From Trinickia terrae (GTDB taxonomy: Bacteria > Pseudomonadota > Gammaproteobacteria > Burkholderiales > Burkholderiaceae), in NCBI RefSeq assembly GCF_005144415.1, contig NZ_SWJE01000003.1, positions 372,001-436,000 of the forward strand: a DNA stretch of 64,000 bases, given 5' to 3'. This document shows, in pieces, positions 36,624-46,348 of the stretch (its first letter is position 1; every line of letters starts with the position of its first letter). The position numbers and the translations under genes were made by a program. The notes beneath the pieces were generated by a model. It was not told where the DNA came from. It did no database searches and was given only the letters and a program-made list of their open reading frames with translations.

Positions 36624-37934
36624 ATGAGCAGCATCTCCACCGATCAGGCCGATCTTCAGGCCACCCGCGACGCGTCGAGAAAGAGCTGGCTCGCATCGGC
36701 CAACGACGCGCACAGCGATTTCCCGATCCAGAACCTGCCGTTCGGCATCTTCGGCGACACGCGCAACCCGGCGCCGCGCGCCGGCGTGGCGATCGGCGAT
36801 GCGATCGTCGATCTGAGCGCGCTGGCCGAGGCGGGCAAGCTGACGCTGGCGCAAGGCGGCGCGGTGTTCGCGAAGCCTGCGCTGAACGACTTCATCGCGC
36901 TCGGCCGAGACGTCTGGCGCAGCGTGCGGATTCAACTGAGCGCGCTGCTCGAAGCCAACTGCCCGACGCTGCGCGACGACGCCGGGCTGCGCGCACGCGC
37001 GCTCGTCGCCCAGGCCGACGCAACGCTGCATCTGCCTGTCGAGATTCCCGGCTATACCGATTTCTATTCGTCGAAAGAGCATGCGACCAACGTCGGCTCG
37101 ATGTTTCGCGATCCGAAGAACGCGCTCTTGCCGAACTGGTCGGAGATTCCGATCGGCTACAACGGACGGGCGTCGTCAGTGGTGGCGAGCGGCACGCCGG
37201 TGCGCCGGCCGAACGGTCAACTGAAGCTGCCGGATCAGGAGCGCCCCGTGTTCGGCGCGTGCCGCAAGCTCGATATCGAGCTGGAGACGGGCTTCATCGT
37301 CGGGCGCGGCAATGCGCTCGGCGAGCCGATCGCCTGCGCCGACGCGGAGGATCACATCTTCGGCATGGTGCTCCTGAACGACTGGAGCGCGCGCGACATC
37401 CAGCAGTGGGAATACGTACCGCTTGGCCCGTTCAACGCGAAGACCTTTGCGACGACGATCTCGCCATGGATCGTCACGCTCGACGCGCTCGAGCCGTTCC
37501 GCGTCGCGCAGCCGAGGCAGGAGCCGGAACCGCTTGCGTACCTGCGCCATGACGGCGACCACGGCTTCGATATCGAACTCGAAGTGCGCCTGCGTCCCGC
37601 CGATGCCAAGGAAGCGTCGACGATCGCGCGGACCAACTTCAAGCACATGTACTGGACGATGGCGCAGCAGCTTGCGCATCACACGGTGTCGGGCTGCAAC
37701 ACGCGCGTCGGCGATTTGATGGGCTCGGGCACGATCAGCGGGCCGACTCCCGACTCGTTCGGGAGCCTGCTCGAGATGACCTGGAACGGCCAGCGGCCGC
37801 TCGAGCTGGCAAGCGGCGGCACGCGCGCGTTCATCGCGGACGGCGATTCGCTGACGCTCGCCGGCTGGTGCCAGGGCGATGGATATCGTGTCGGCTTCGG
37901 TCTTTGCGAGGGCACGATCCTGCCCGCGCGATGA
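36624..37934 (+). CDS. fahA: Fumarylacetoacetase
   Basis: A 436-residue hydrolase that splits fumarylacetoacetate to fumarate and acetoacetate, the last step of tyrosine breakdown. Motifs of the FAH family include DFYSSKEHATNVGSMFRD (catalytic and metal site), the metal-binding ExE in DIELETGFIVGRGN, and LLNDWSARDIQQWEY. The start MSSISTDQ follows GGGAGG by 7 bases; the longer frame would include the intergenic repeat and is rejected. Confidence 0.95.
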   Translation: MSSISTDQADLQATRDASRKSWLASANDAHSDFPIQNLPFGIFGDTRNPAPRAGVAIGDAIVDLSALAEAGKLTLAQGGAVFAKPALNDFIALGRDVWRSVRIQLSALLEANCPTLRDDAGLRARALVAQADATLHLPVEIPGYTDFYSSKEHATNVGSMFRDPKNALLPNWSEIPIGYNGRASSVVASGTPVRRPNGQLKLPDQERPVFGACRKLDIELETGFIVGRGNALGEPIACADAEDHIFGMVLLNDWSARDIQQWEYVPLGPFNAKTFATTISPWIVTLDALEPFRVAQPRQEPEPLAYLRHDGDHGFDIELEVRLRPADAKEASTIARTNFKHMYWTMAQQLAHHTVSGCNTRVGDLMGSGTISGPTPDSFGSLLEMTWNGQRPLELASGGTRAFIADGDSLTLAGWCQGDGYRVGFGLCEGTILPAR

Positions 37935-37977
37935 ACGCAACCTCGGGCCGCGGATCATCGCGGCCCGCCCGCTGGCC

Positions 37978-39666
37978 TCACAGCAACCCGAACACCCCCA
38001 CCCCCGTCGCCGTCCCCACGTACACCTTCCCGTTCGCGATCATCGGCGTGATGAACTTGTTGCCCTGGCCGAACTGGTCGCGCGCATTCGCCGCCTGCGT
38101 ACTGTTGTAGAGCTCGTGCGAGAGATTGCTCGCGTCGTACGCGTAGAGTCCGGCGATGTTGCCGTTCATCGCCACCCACACGATCCCGTTCGAAGTCCCG
38201 TTCGCCGAGACGCTCGGCGTCGCCCCTGGCGTGCCGAACGATTCGGGCGACTGGCTCGACGCAGCCGTGGCCACCTGCGCGTTGGTCACCGGGAACGCCT
38301 TGATCTTGTCACCGATCGAGCCGAAGTAGATCGTGTTGTTGAAGTAGGCGGGCATGCCGAACTCGGGACCGACGAGCTGCCCGTTGATCTGCTGGTAGAT
38401 GTTGTTCGCGCTCGCGTTGAACTTGCCCATCGAATCGCGGTTCACGACGTAGATGATCGAGTCCTTGCCCGCGCCGATCGCAAGATGGTGGACGTTGCCG
38501 CTGGTGTCGGTGAAGTCCGGCAGCACCAGCGCGCCGCCCGAGCCGAAATCTTCGTCGGCCTGCGACTCGGCCACCGTGTTCGACGTGTTGAAGTAGTCGG
38601 AGACGGTCAGGCCGTTGGTCGTGCCGAGCTTCAGGAACGCGTTGCCGTAGTCGCCCAGCGACGGGAAGCCGTTCGCGGTGAGCGTGGTGTCGAAGGTGCC
38701 GTTCGCGTCGAGGAAGTAGATCGACTGGCCGTCGGACGCCATCCCCGTGCCACTCATCCAGATCGAGCCTTCCGTGCCGTTCGGCGTGAGGTTCAGCACG
38801 CTCGTCTGCAAGAGCGTGTCGGCGCTGTAGGCGATCACCCAGCCGTTGTACGGTTGGACGTCGCAGTGTGAGGTCCAGCCGGTGTAGATGATGCCGTTCA
38901 GTTCCAGCAGCGATTGGCGCTCCGCGTATTGCTTCGGATTGAAGGTGAGGGTGCCGCCCGAGCCGTTGGTGCTGTTGCCGGGATAGGACGCTTTGATTTC
39001 CGTCGGGCCGCCGAACAGCTCGGCGCCCGTGGTGATGTCGAGGGCGTGGATGCGCTGGTGGTAGCTGCTCGATGAATCCTTCGACATCGCGACGACATAG
39101 ATCGCGCCATGCGGCCCTTTGCTGCGGTCGATCACGGGCGTCGACGTGATGCCGATCTCCGGCGAGATCTGGGTGCAGCCGAGGTCGTCGCTCGGCGTCT
39201 CGTTTTTGCCGAGCGTCGAGACTTCCCATAGCACGGCGCCGTTGTCGGCGTCGAACGCGAAGACGCTCGCGTTCTCGGTCGCGACGTAGAGCACGTTGTG
39301 CGTGCCGCCGGCGATCGACACTTGCGATAGATAGAGCGGCTCGGCGTCGACCTTGCCGTCGGTGGTGTCGAAGCCGATCTTGCCGAAGGTCGCCGAATTC
39401 ACGTTGGCGAGCGTGAGCGTCGTCTCGTGGAGCTGCTGCCCGGTGCGCGCGATGTCGTTGTGATAGGTGGCGACGTCGACGGCCATGGCTGTCGACCCGC
39501 CCGAGCCCGAACCGCTCCCCGCACCCGCACCTGAACCCGCACCCGAACTGGAGCCGCTGCTCGAAGATGAGCTCGAACTGCCTCCGCCGCCTCCGCCGCT
39601 GCAATTGGCGAAGATCGCGACGATCACGAGCGCGAGTGCGCGCTGTATCCAACCTGGGCGTTTCAT
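37978..39666 (-). CDS. PQQ-like beta-propeller lipoprotein
   Basis: The 562-residue product has a lipoprotein signal (basic start, hydrophobic core, lipobox FANC with Cys near residue 22), then a low-complexity Gly/Ser linker of about 35 residues, and a propeller domain with repeated blades such as LYVATENASVFAFDADNGAVLWEV and IYVVNRDSMGKFNAS. It resembles pyrrolo-quinoline quinone-like repeat proteins, but typical PQQ ligands are not evident, so an enzyme function is not claimed. It is probably on the cell surface or in the periplasm. The start MKRPGWIQR precedes the lipobox. Confidence 0.75.
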   Translation of the reverse strand: MKRPGWIQRALALVIVAIFANCSGGGGGGSSSSSSSSGSSSGAGSGAGAGSGSGSGGSTAMAVDVATYHNDIARTGQQLHETTLTLANVNSATFGKIGFDTTDGKVDAEPLYLSQVSIAGGTHNVLYVATENASVFAFDADNGAVLWEVSTLGKNETPSDDLGCTQISPEIGITSTPVIDRSKGPHGAIYVVAMSKDSSSSYHQRIHALDITTGAELFGGPTEIKASYPGNSTNGSGGTLTFNPKQYAERQSLLELNGIIYTGWTSHCDVQPYNGWVIAYSADTLLQTSVLNLTPNGTEGSIWMSGTGMASDGQSIYFLDANGTFDTTLTANGFPSLGDYGNAFLKLGTTNGLTVSDYFNTSNTVAESQADEDFGSGGALVLPDFTDTSGNVHHLAIGAGKDSIIYVVNRDSMGKFNASANNIYQQINGQLVGPEFGMPAYFNNTIYFGSIGDKIKAFPVTNAQVATAASSQSPESFGTPGATPSVSANGTSNGIVWVAMNGNIAGLYAYDASNLSHELYNSTQAANARDQFGQGNKFITPMIANGKVYVGTATGVGVFGLL

Positions 39667-39805
39667 GTGCGCTCCCCCCTTTTTTCCGGCGGCCAGCGCA
39701 AGCCTGTCGTCCGCGAAAACAGCCGGACGCGGATGACTCCGCCTGCCGTTTGCCGATCGAGATCGATTATCCCGCCGCGGCGCCGGCACGCATGGCGGCC
39801 GCCGC

Positions 39806-40990
39806 CTATTGGCGGGAAAGAGGGAAGCTTTGGCGGGAGCTGCGCCGCCGCTCCCAGAGCGCGGCGGCGAGAAACGCGAGTGCGCTCGCGGTCAGCACGG
39901 CGATCAGCGCATTGGCGCCGGTTTCGCGCATCAGCGGGCCGGCGATGAGCGGGCCGCCGAAGCTGGCGACGCTCCACGAAGCCCCGACGAGCGAGCTTGC
40001 CGACACCAGCGCGGCGCCGCGAAAGCGCTCGCCGCAAGCGACGATGGAGAGCGTGTAGATGCTGCCCGCCGCCGCGCCGAGCACGTAGAGCAGCGGCCAG
40101 CAGAGCCACGGATGCTCGATGGCCCATGGCAGCATCGGCAGCAGCGCGACCACGACGACCGCCGCGCCCGCGTGCACGCGCTCGCGGCCGAGACGGTCGG
40201 CGAGCCAGCCGATCGGAAATTGCAGCGTGGTGTCGCCGAGCAGCAGCGCGGAGGCGAACAGCACGGCGACCCCGCTCGACACGCCGTGGGCCATCGCAAA
40301 GAGCGGCAGCAGCGACAGCGCGAGCGTGTCGAATAGCGCGAAGAACGCGGTGCCGATGACGATGGCGGGCATGCGCGGCAGCACGCGTCGCCAGTCGCCC
40401 GAGGCGTGGGGCTCGCCGTGGGCGAGCGGGGTCTTGCGGATCGACGCCCGGCGGATCGCCGCAAGGGCGGGCAGTGCGAGCAGGAAGATCGCGCCGCACA
40501 GCAGGAAGCGCCAGGTGTCGAAGCCGGCGATCTGGCTGACGAGCACGGGGCCCGCCATCTGGAACAGCGTGAAGTTCGTGGCGTAGATCGCGACGACGCG
40601 TCCGCGCGTGGCGTCGTTGGCGAGCTGGTTGACCCACGCTTCGCCGATCGTGAAGAGCAGCATCAGCGCCGCGCCGCACAGCACGCGCAGCACGGCCCAG
40701 ACGGCGAGATTGGCGGTGAACTGCATCAGCGCGGTCGCGCACGCGACGGTGAGCACGGCCGCGACGATCACCTGGCGTCCGCCGAAACGCGTGGCGATGC
40801 GGCCAGCGAGCGGCACGACCAGCAGACCGCCGCCGGCCTGCGCGGCGGTGAGAAGGCCGACGACGTCGGTGCCGTAGCCGGCTTGCGTGAGTGCGAGGGC
40901 GGTGAGCGGGAGCGTCGCGCCGGTGCCGAGGCCGACGACGGCCACGGAGAGGATCAAGGCGAGGAAGTCGCGGGTCAGGACGGTTTTCAT
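39806..40990 (-). CDS. MFS transporter
   Basis: A 394-residue major facilitator with about twelve hydrophobic spans. The loop between spans 2 and 3 reads GRIATRFGGRQVI, the usual MFS motif. The overall form is like sugar or drug efflux proteins of the YcaD/YfkF type; substrate is unknown. The start is set at MKTVLTRDFLAL, shortening the frame by 14 residues. It follows a second MFS gene on the same strand by 58 bases. Confidence 0.82.
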   Translation of the reverse strand: MKTVLTRDFLALILSVAVVGLGTGATLPLTALALTQAGYGTDVVGLLTAAQAGGGLLVVPLAGRIATRFGGRQVIVAAVLTVACATALMQFTANLAVWAVLRVLCGAALMLLFTIGEAWVNQLANDATRGRVVAIYATNFTLFQMAGPVLVSQIAGFDTWRFLLCGAIFLLALPALAAIRRASIRKTPLAHGEPHASGDWRRVLPRMPAIVIGTAFFALFDTLALSLLPLFAMAHGVSSGVAVLFASALLLGDTTLQFPIGWLADRLGRERVHAGAAVVVVALLPMLPWAIEHPWLCWPLLYVLGAAAGSIYTLSIVACGERFRGAALVSASSLVGASWSVASFGGPLIAGPLMRETGANALIAVLTASALAFLAAALWERRRSSRQSFPLSRQ

Positions 40991-41048
40991 CGGACGGGAT
41001 GCTACTACGGGGCGGCGCGACAGCTGCCGCAACCGCGCACTCCCGTCC

Positions 41049-42221
41049 TCAAGTCGCCGCGCCCGCCGGCAGGCGCCGTGTGCGCCGCTCGAGCTGCGCC
41101 GACCACACCGTCAGCGCGAGCGCCGCGGCCGCCATCGCTACGCCGACCCACGGCAGCGAGGTCAGCGGCGCGCCCGAGCCGATCGCCATCCCGCCGAGCC
41201 AGGCGCCCGTCGCATTGCCGAAGTTGAACGCGCCTTGATTGAGCGTCGAGGCCAGGTTCGGCGCATGACTCGCCCGATGGACGATCAGCATCTGCAGCGG
41301 CGGCACGATTGCGAACGCGAGCACGCCCCAGAAGAAGATCGTCGCCATCGCCGGATAGGCCGAGTGCATCGTGCCGGCGAAGATCGTCAGCACCACGGCG
41401 ATGGCGAGCAGGAAGGCGACGAGCGAGGGCATGAGCCGCCAGTCGGCGAGCTTGCCGCCGAGCGTGCTGCCCACCGTCAGGCCGAGCCCGAAGAGCAGCA
41501 GCACGAGAGTGACCGAGTGCGGCGTGAAGCCCGTCACGTCCTCGAGGATCGGCGTGATGTAGGTGAAGACCGAGAACAGGCTCGCCGACGCGAGCGCGCT
41601 GATGCCGAGCACCATCAGCACTTGCGGGTCCTTGAGCACGCTGAACTCGCGCATGAGGCTCGTCTCCTGCATCTCGAGCTCGGCGGGCAGGCAGGCGGCC
41701 AGCGCGAACGCGGCGAGGATGCCGATGCCCGTCACGGCCCAGAACGTCGCGCGCCAGCCGTATTCCTGGCCGAGCGCGGTGCCGAGCGGCACGCCGAGCA
41801 CGTTGGCGAGCGTGAGACCCGTGAACATCAGCGCGATCGCCTGCGCACGGCGGTTCGGCGCGACGAGGCCGGCCGCGACCACCGAGCCGATCCCGAAGAA
41901 CGCGCCGTGGCAGAACGCGGTGACGACGCGCGCGGCCATCAGCACCGCGTAGTGCGGCGCGACCGCGCACAGCAGGTTGCCGACGATGAACACGCCGATC
42001 AGGTTCATCAGCGCTTTCTTGCGCGGCATGCGCGAGGTGGCGATCGCGAGGATCGGCGCCCCGACGGTGACGCCGAGCGCGTAGCCCGAGACGAGCATGC
42101 CGGCTGCCGGGATGGAGACGTCGAGATCTTGCGCGACGTTGGGCAGGAGCCCCATGATGACGAACTCGGTGGTACCGATTCCAAACGCGGCGACAGCGAG
42201 GGCGAGAAGGGGCAGCGGCAT
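41049..42221 (-). CDS. MFS transporter (AraJ/YdhP-like)
   Basis: The 390-residue protein starts MPLPLLALAVAAFGIGTTEFVIMGLLPNVAQDLDVSIPAAG, which is typical of the AraJ/YdhP/ChlR arabinose-efflux-like group of drug/H+ antiporters. Twelve spans are visible. Substrate is not predictable. A downstream MFS gene on the same strand may be co-transcribed. Confidence 0.88.
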   Translation of the reverse strand: MPLPLLALAVAAFGIGTTEFVIMGLLPNVAQDLDVSIPAAGMLVSGYALGVTVGAPILAIATSRMPRKKALMNLIGVFIVGNLLCAVAPHYAVLMAARVVTAFCHGAFFGIGSVVAAGLVAPNRRAQAIALMFTGLTLANVLGVPLGTALGQEYGWRATFWAVTGIGILAAFALAACLPAELEMQETSLMREFSVLKDPQVLMVLGISALASASLFSVFTYITPILEDVTGFTPHSVTLVLLLFGLGLTVGSTLGGKLADWRLMPSLVAFLLAIAVVLTIFAGTMHSAYPAMATIFFWGVLAFAIVPPLQMLIVHRASHAPNLASTLNQGAFNFGNATGAWLGGMAIGSGAPLTSLPWVGVAMAAAALALTVWSAQLERRTRRLPAGAAT

Positions 42222-42435
42222 GGCGGGATAATTCAGGCAGAACCCGCCGGCGCGCGTTTCGGAACGAGAGCGCGAGCGCCGGCTAGGGAAAACAAGTAGG
42301 GGATTCTACCTAAACCGATATTGGCGTGTTGTGGCGCAACGAGGACTGTTGCAACGATGCCGAAACCTCGGCGGGACGGGGCATTGCGGGCGGCCGGACG
42401 TGCGCGGGGCGGCGGTGTGGCTCGCGCGGTAGCGG

Positions 42436-43239
42436 TCAGCTGGCGCCGCCGTCCGATTGCCCGTGCCGCCCGGCGCCCTCGGCGAAGCGCGCCGCGCCTG
42501 CGAGCCCTTCGTCGAACACCGCCCGATAGCCGCCCGCGCTTTCGCGGCGCAACGCTTCGGCCAAGTCGTCGAGCGCGCTGTTTTCGAGCGCCGAGCGGCG
42601 GTCGGCGGCGAGCGCGGCCTGCGGGAACGCCGCGAGTTGCGCGGCGAGCGCTTCGGCCGCCGCGCGCGCCGTGCCCGTCGGCACCACGCGGTTCGCGAGG
42701 CCAATCGAGAGCGCTTCGGCGGCATCGACGGGGCGTCCCGTCAGGATCAGGTCCAGCGCCCGCGACAGGCCGATCAGCCGGGGCAGCCGGATCGTGCCGC
42801 CATCGATGAGCGGCACGCCGATGCGGCGGCAGAAGACGCCGAGCACGGCGTCTTCCTCGACGACGCGCAAGTCGCACATCGCGGCGAGTTCGAGGCCGCC
42901 TGCGACCGCGTGTCCGGCGATCGCCGCGATGACCGGCTTCGTGAAGGTCATGCGCGTCGGTCCCATCGGACCCGGGCCGCTGCCGTCCTCATGGAGTTCG
43001 TTGCGGCGCGCGTCGTCGTTGAGCGCGGTGAGGTCCGCGCCGGCGCAGAACGTCCCGCCGGCGCCGAACAGCACGGCGGCGCGCCAGCGAGGCTCGCTCT
43101 CGAACCGTGCGAAGGCGGCGCGCAGGGCGTCGGCGGTCGGCCGGTCGACTGCATTGCGGCGCTCCGGCCGGTCCAGCACGATTGTTGCCAGGGATTCCTG
43201 AGCTTCGAGCCGGACGTAATCGCTGAAATGCTCGGTCAT
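42436..43239 (-). CDS. Enoyl-CoA hydratase/isomerase family protein (crotonase)
   Basis: A 267-residue crotonase-fold protein. The oxyanion-hole and acyl-CoA site motifs LDRPERRNAV, FCAGADLTAL and AIAGHAVAGGLELAAMCDLRVV are present, including the first catalytic-type Glu. The second Glu of true hydratases is not found; CRRIGVPLIDGG occupies the place. It may therefore be an isomerase or other crotonase rather than a hydratase. The start is MTEHFSDYV, with GGAG upstream. Confidence 0.82.
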   Translation of the reverse strand: MTEHFSDYVRLEAQESLATIVLDRPERRNAVDRPTADALRAAFARFESEPRWRAAVLFGAGGTFCAGADLTALNDDARRNELHEDGSGPGPMGPTRMTFTKPVIAAIAGHAVAGGLELAAMCDLRVVEEDAVLGVFCRRIGVPLIDGGTIRLPRLIGLSRALDLILTGRPVDAAEALSIGLANRVVPTGTARAAAEALAAQLAAFPQAALAADRRSALENSALDDLAEALRRESAGGYRAVFDEGLAGAARFAEGAGRHGQSDGGAS

Positions 43240-43400
43240 GATGGGGTCTCCTTGTGCTCCGGCGCCCACTTGAGGCTGTTATGCGCCAGCAACGGGCCTA
43301 AACTGTCATAGGCCTGTAACGGTGCCTTGCTAGGCTGCAACGCCATTTTTAAGCGGGCACTGTTCCAACAGTGCGAAGCGCGGCTTTTCGAGTGTCTGTC

Positions 43401-43877
43401 ATGTTATCCCCCGAACCTCATCTGGAAGTCGCCGTCGGCGCCGAGCCGGTCTGGATCGTCGCGCTGCGACGCCATCCGCACTACGACCATGTGCGCCTGA
43501 AGCGCGTGTTCATCGACGACGGCACGCGGCATCAGGTCGTGATGGTCAACGCCGAGAAGCTGCTGCAATGCGCGAACCGCGACGATACGGACTACGTGCT
43601 GAGGGGCGTCGACGATTGGCACGCGGGCAAGGTCAGGGGGATCCGCGAGTTTCTCGATCCGGCCAACGCGCGCATTCCGGAAATGCCTTACGTGACGATT
43701 ACTCAGCGCCGCAGGCGCGGCCTGCTGGGCTGGATCGGGATCGAGCACGAGGGGGTGGTCGCGTTCCGCAACGGACAGCATCGGGCTCGCTACATGGCCT
43801 ACGCGGGCGCCGAGACGTTTCCGGTCGAAGTGGCGGAGCGCGAGGCCGAGCTCCTGATCAGCCTTTGCGGGGCGTGA
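43401..43877 (+). CDS. Conserved hypothetical protein, possible plasmid fertility inhibition factor-like
   Basis: A 158-residue soluble protein. The C-terminal part FRNGQHRARYMAYAGAETFPVEV resembles the ParB-like nuclease pattern (NG-x-HR-x2-Y/W-x3-GA-x3-PV), and the whole resembles proteins named plasmid fertility inhibition factor (FiwA-like) in beta-proteobacteria, from memory only. No plasmid or transfer genes are near. The start at MLSPEPHLEVAV is more likely than the upstream Met. It converges with the dehydrogenase gene with a 19-base gap. Confidence 0.5.
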   Translation: MLSPEPHLEVAVGAEPVWIVALRRHPHYDHVRLKRVFIDDGTRHQVVMVNAEKLLQCANRDDTDYVLRGVDDWHAGKVRGIREFLDPANARIPEMPYVTITQRRRRGLLGWIGIEHEGVVAFRNGQHRARYMAYAGAETFPVEVAEREAELLISLCGA

Positions 43878-43896
43878 CGCCTCAGGCAGGCAATCG

Positions 43897-44892
43897 CTAC
43901 GCTTCCCGCACCACATTGCGCGGCGCCCCGTCGTGCCAGTCGCGCGCGTTGCCGAGCGTCGTGCGGGCGATCTGCATCAGCGCCTCGCGCGTGAAGAACG
44001 CCTGGTGCGCCGTGATCATCACATTCGGAAACGTCAGCAGGCGGGCGAGCACGTCGTCCTGCAGCAGGTTGTTCGAATGGTCCTCGAAGAACAGCCCGCC
44101 TTCTTCCTCGTACACGTCGAGCCCGAGATGCCCGAGGTGTCCGCTCTTGAGCGCGCCGACGAGCGCGTTGCTTTCCACGAGTCCGCCACGCCCCGTATTG
44201 ATCAGCATCGCGCCGCGCTTCATGCGCGCGAGTGCGCGCTCGTCGATCATGTGGTGAGTCTCCGGCAACAGCGGGCAGTGCAGGCTCACGATGTCGGACT
44301 CGGCGAGCAGCTCGTCGAGCGGCACGTAGCGCGCGCCGAGCGCGAGCATTTCCTCGGCGGGCTTGGGCGGGCTGTAGGCGAGCAGCCTGGTGCCGAAGCC
44401 GGCCATGATCCGGCCGAAGGTGCAGCCGATCACGCCCGTGCCGACTACGCCCACCGTCTTGCCGTGGAGATCGAAGCCGAGCAGGCCGTTCAGCGAGAAG
44501 TCGCCTTCGCGCGTGCGCGCGACCGCGCGCGGCAGGCGCCGGTTCAGCGCGAGGATCATGCCGACGGCGTGCTCCGCAACCGCGTGCGGCGAGTAGGCCG
44601 GCACACGCGCGACGGTGATGCCAAGCCGCATCGCTGCCGCCAGATCGATGTGATTGAAGCCCGCGGAGCGCAGCGCGACGAGGCGCGTGCCGCCGTCCGC
44701 GAGCTTTTCGAGGACGGTCGCATCGACGATGTCGTTGACGAACGGGCACACCACTTCGTAACCGTGCGCGAGGATCGCCGTCTCGGCATCGAGCTGCGAT
44801 TCCTGGAAATGCAATCGATAGCCGAATGCGGCGTTGGCTTCGTTGAACGTATCGCGGTCGTACTGGCGGCTGCTGAACAAGATCACACGCAC
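43897..44892 (-). CDS. D-isomer 2-hydroxyacid dehydrogenase (D-lactate dehydrogenase-like)
   Basis: The 331-residue NAD enzyme has the fold of fermentative D-lactate dehydrogenase LdhA: MRVILFSSRQYDRDTF, RSAGFNHIDL with the catalytic Arg, the NAD motif GVVGTGVIGCTFGRIMAGFGT, INTGRGGLVES, GLDVYEEEGGLFFEDHS and catalytic His in TAHQAFFTREAL. It probably interconverts pyruvate and D-lactate. The LysR gene upstream is on the same strand. Confidence 0.88.
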   Translation of the reverse strand: MRVILFSSRQYDRDTFNEANAAFGYRLHFQESQLDAETAILAHGYEVVCPFVNDIVDATVLEKLADGGTRLVALRSAGFNHIDLAAAMRLGITVARVPAYSPHAVAEHAVGMILALNRRLPRAVARTREGDFSLNGLLGFDLHGKTVGVVGTGVIGCTFGRIMAGFGTRLLAYSPPKPAEEMLALGARYVPLDELLAESDIVSLHCPLLPETHHMIDERALARMKRGAMLINTGRGGLVESNALVGALKSGHLGHLGLDVYEEEGGLFFEDHSNNLLQDDVLARLLTFPNVMITAHQAFFTREALMQIARTTLGNARDWHDGAPRNVVREA

Positions 44893-44924
44893 GGTGTGTC
44901 TCCCTTTCTTGGAGGCGGGCCGCG

Positions 44925-45899
44925 CTACGACGGCACGCCCGACATTTGCTGAAACGGCGCTGCCATTCGCGCGGTGCTTGCGCGCTGCGGATCGACTGCT
45001 TCGCCGTGGCCGAAATGCTCGAGCGTGAAGTCGATGAAGCTGCGCGTTTTCGCGGGCAGGAACTGGCGCTCCGGATAGACGATCGACACCTTCGCTTCCG
45101 GGGCGTCGATCTCGTACTCCTCCATGATGCGCTTCAGGTCACCTGCGGCAAAGTCGTCCGCGACAAAAGGAATCGGCAAGATCGCGATGCCCATTCCGGC
45201 GAGCGCGGCGAGGCGCACCATCGGCGCGCTGTTGACCGTGTAGACGGGCGGCAGCATGACCTCGTGCACGTGGGCGTCGCGGTCCTTCAGGCGCCAAGTC
45301 GGCTCGTGCTGGTCGGCGGGCAGCGCGACGAACGCATGCCGCGACAGTTCGCGCGGCGTGGCGGGGTTTCCATGCTGAGCGAGGTAGGCGGGTGAAGCGC
45401 AGGCGACGAGCGCGTGAACGCCGAGCGGGTGCTCGACGAACGCATCGTCGTGCGGGCGAAAGGCCGTCACGATACCGACGTCGAAGCTGTCGCCCGCGAG
45501 ATCGGCCTGGTGTTCCGCGAGCGTCAGGCGGATCTTGACCGACGGATAGCGCCTGCGGAAGCCGTCGATGAGCGGCGTGACCCATAACGGCGACAGCGCC
45601 GCCGAGACGGCCACGCGCAGCGTCCCGCTCGGCCCGTGCTCGGCGCTCGCCACCGTCGCGTCGAGCTGATCGAGCTCTTCGAGCATCGAGCGGCAGCCTT
45701 CCAGATAACGGAGTCCGGCTTCGGTCAGCGAAAGATTTCGGGTAGTCCGGTTGATAAGTCGCGTATTCAAATGCGACTCGAGCATTGCGATGCAGCGCGT
45801 GACAAACGCATTCGAGACTTCAAATTGGCGGGCAGCACGGCGAAAGCTCCTCGACTCCGCGACTCTTACAAAGACTCGCATGGCTTGAATTTGATTCAT
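44925..45899 (-). CDS. LysR-family transcriptional regulator
   Basis: A 324-residue regulator with an N-terminal winged helix (residues 1-60, FRRAARQFEVSNAFVTRCIAMLESHLNTRL) and a LysR substrate-binding domain (about 90-300). The start MNQIQAMRVFVRVAES matches the family. It belongs to the group that includes PgrR/DmlR. It is divergent from the aspT-aspT-aspD operon and 33 bases upstream of the dehydrogenase gene, so it could control either. Confidence 0.88.
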   Translation of the reverse strand: MNQIQAMRVFVRVAESRSFRRAARQFEVSNAFVTRCIAMLESHLNTRLINRTTRNLSLTEAGLRYLEGCRSMLEELDQLDATVASAEHGPSGTLRVAVSAALSPLWVTPLIDGFRRRYPSVKIRLTLAEHQADLAGDSFDVGIVTAFRPHDDAFVEHPLGVHALVACASPAYLAQHGNPATPRELSRHAFVALPADQHEPTWRLKDRDAHVHEVMLPPVYTVNSAPMVRLAALAGMGIAILPIPFVADDFAAGDLKRIMEEYEIDAPEAKVSIVYPERQFLPAKTRSFIDFTLEHFGHGEAVDPQRASTARMAAPFQQMSGVPS

Positions 45900-46348
45900 G
45901 GCTTTAATAAATAGTCTGGCTATTTGATCGACTGAGTCAAGCAAAGATTCCCTGAAACGCCGTATTGCCGCAGTAATTTGTTCTTCCGTCAATGGGCAAG
46001 CGAATGCAAAAAAATCACGTTGACACTATCTTAAAACCAGATTGACAATTACGCCCTATCTACTAAAGATGTCGAGGGAAATCGAGCGCAAGCGCGCGTA
46101 ATTCCATTGAGATCCGCAAAGAAAAGATAGACAGGTAGTACGCTGATATGCGCGCCAGGGGCCATTCTGCGGTGGATGTGCATACTGCTCTGTATATATT
46201 TTGCCGCGATAAGTCTTACCAAATTCGAGAATTAATTTGCGTCACCGGGGGCCGCCTGCATTCAGTCTTGCCTGTCCCGGCATGTGACTGGCCGGTTAAT
46301 CTGGCGGATGGCTGATTCGAATTGTCAGTGTCGCGGAGAGCACCTGAA
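45900..46348. promoter_or_regulatory. LysR/aspT divergent intergenic region
   Basis: This 449-base AT-rich gap probably holds promoters for both sides. A candidate plus-strand promoter is TTGACA (46042-46047), 17 bases, AAAGAT (46065-46070), about 280 bases from the first codon, which would give a long leader. LysR sites of the T-N11-A type cannot be singled out. Confidence 0.4.
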
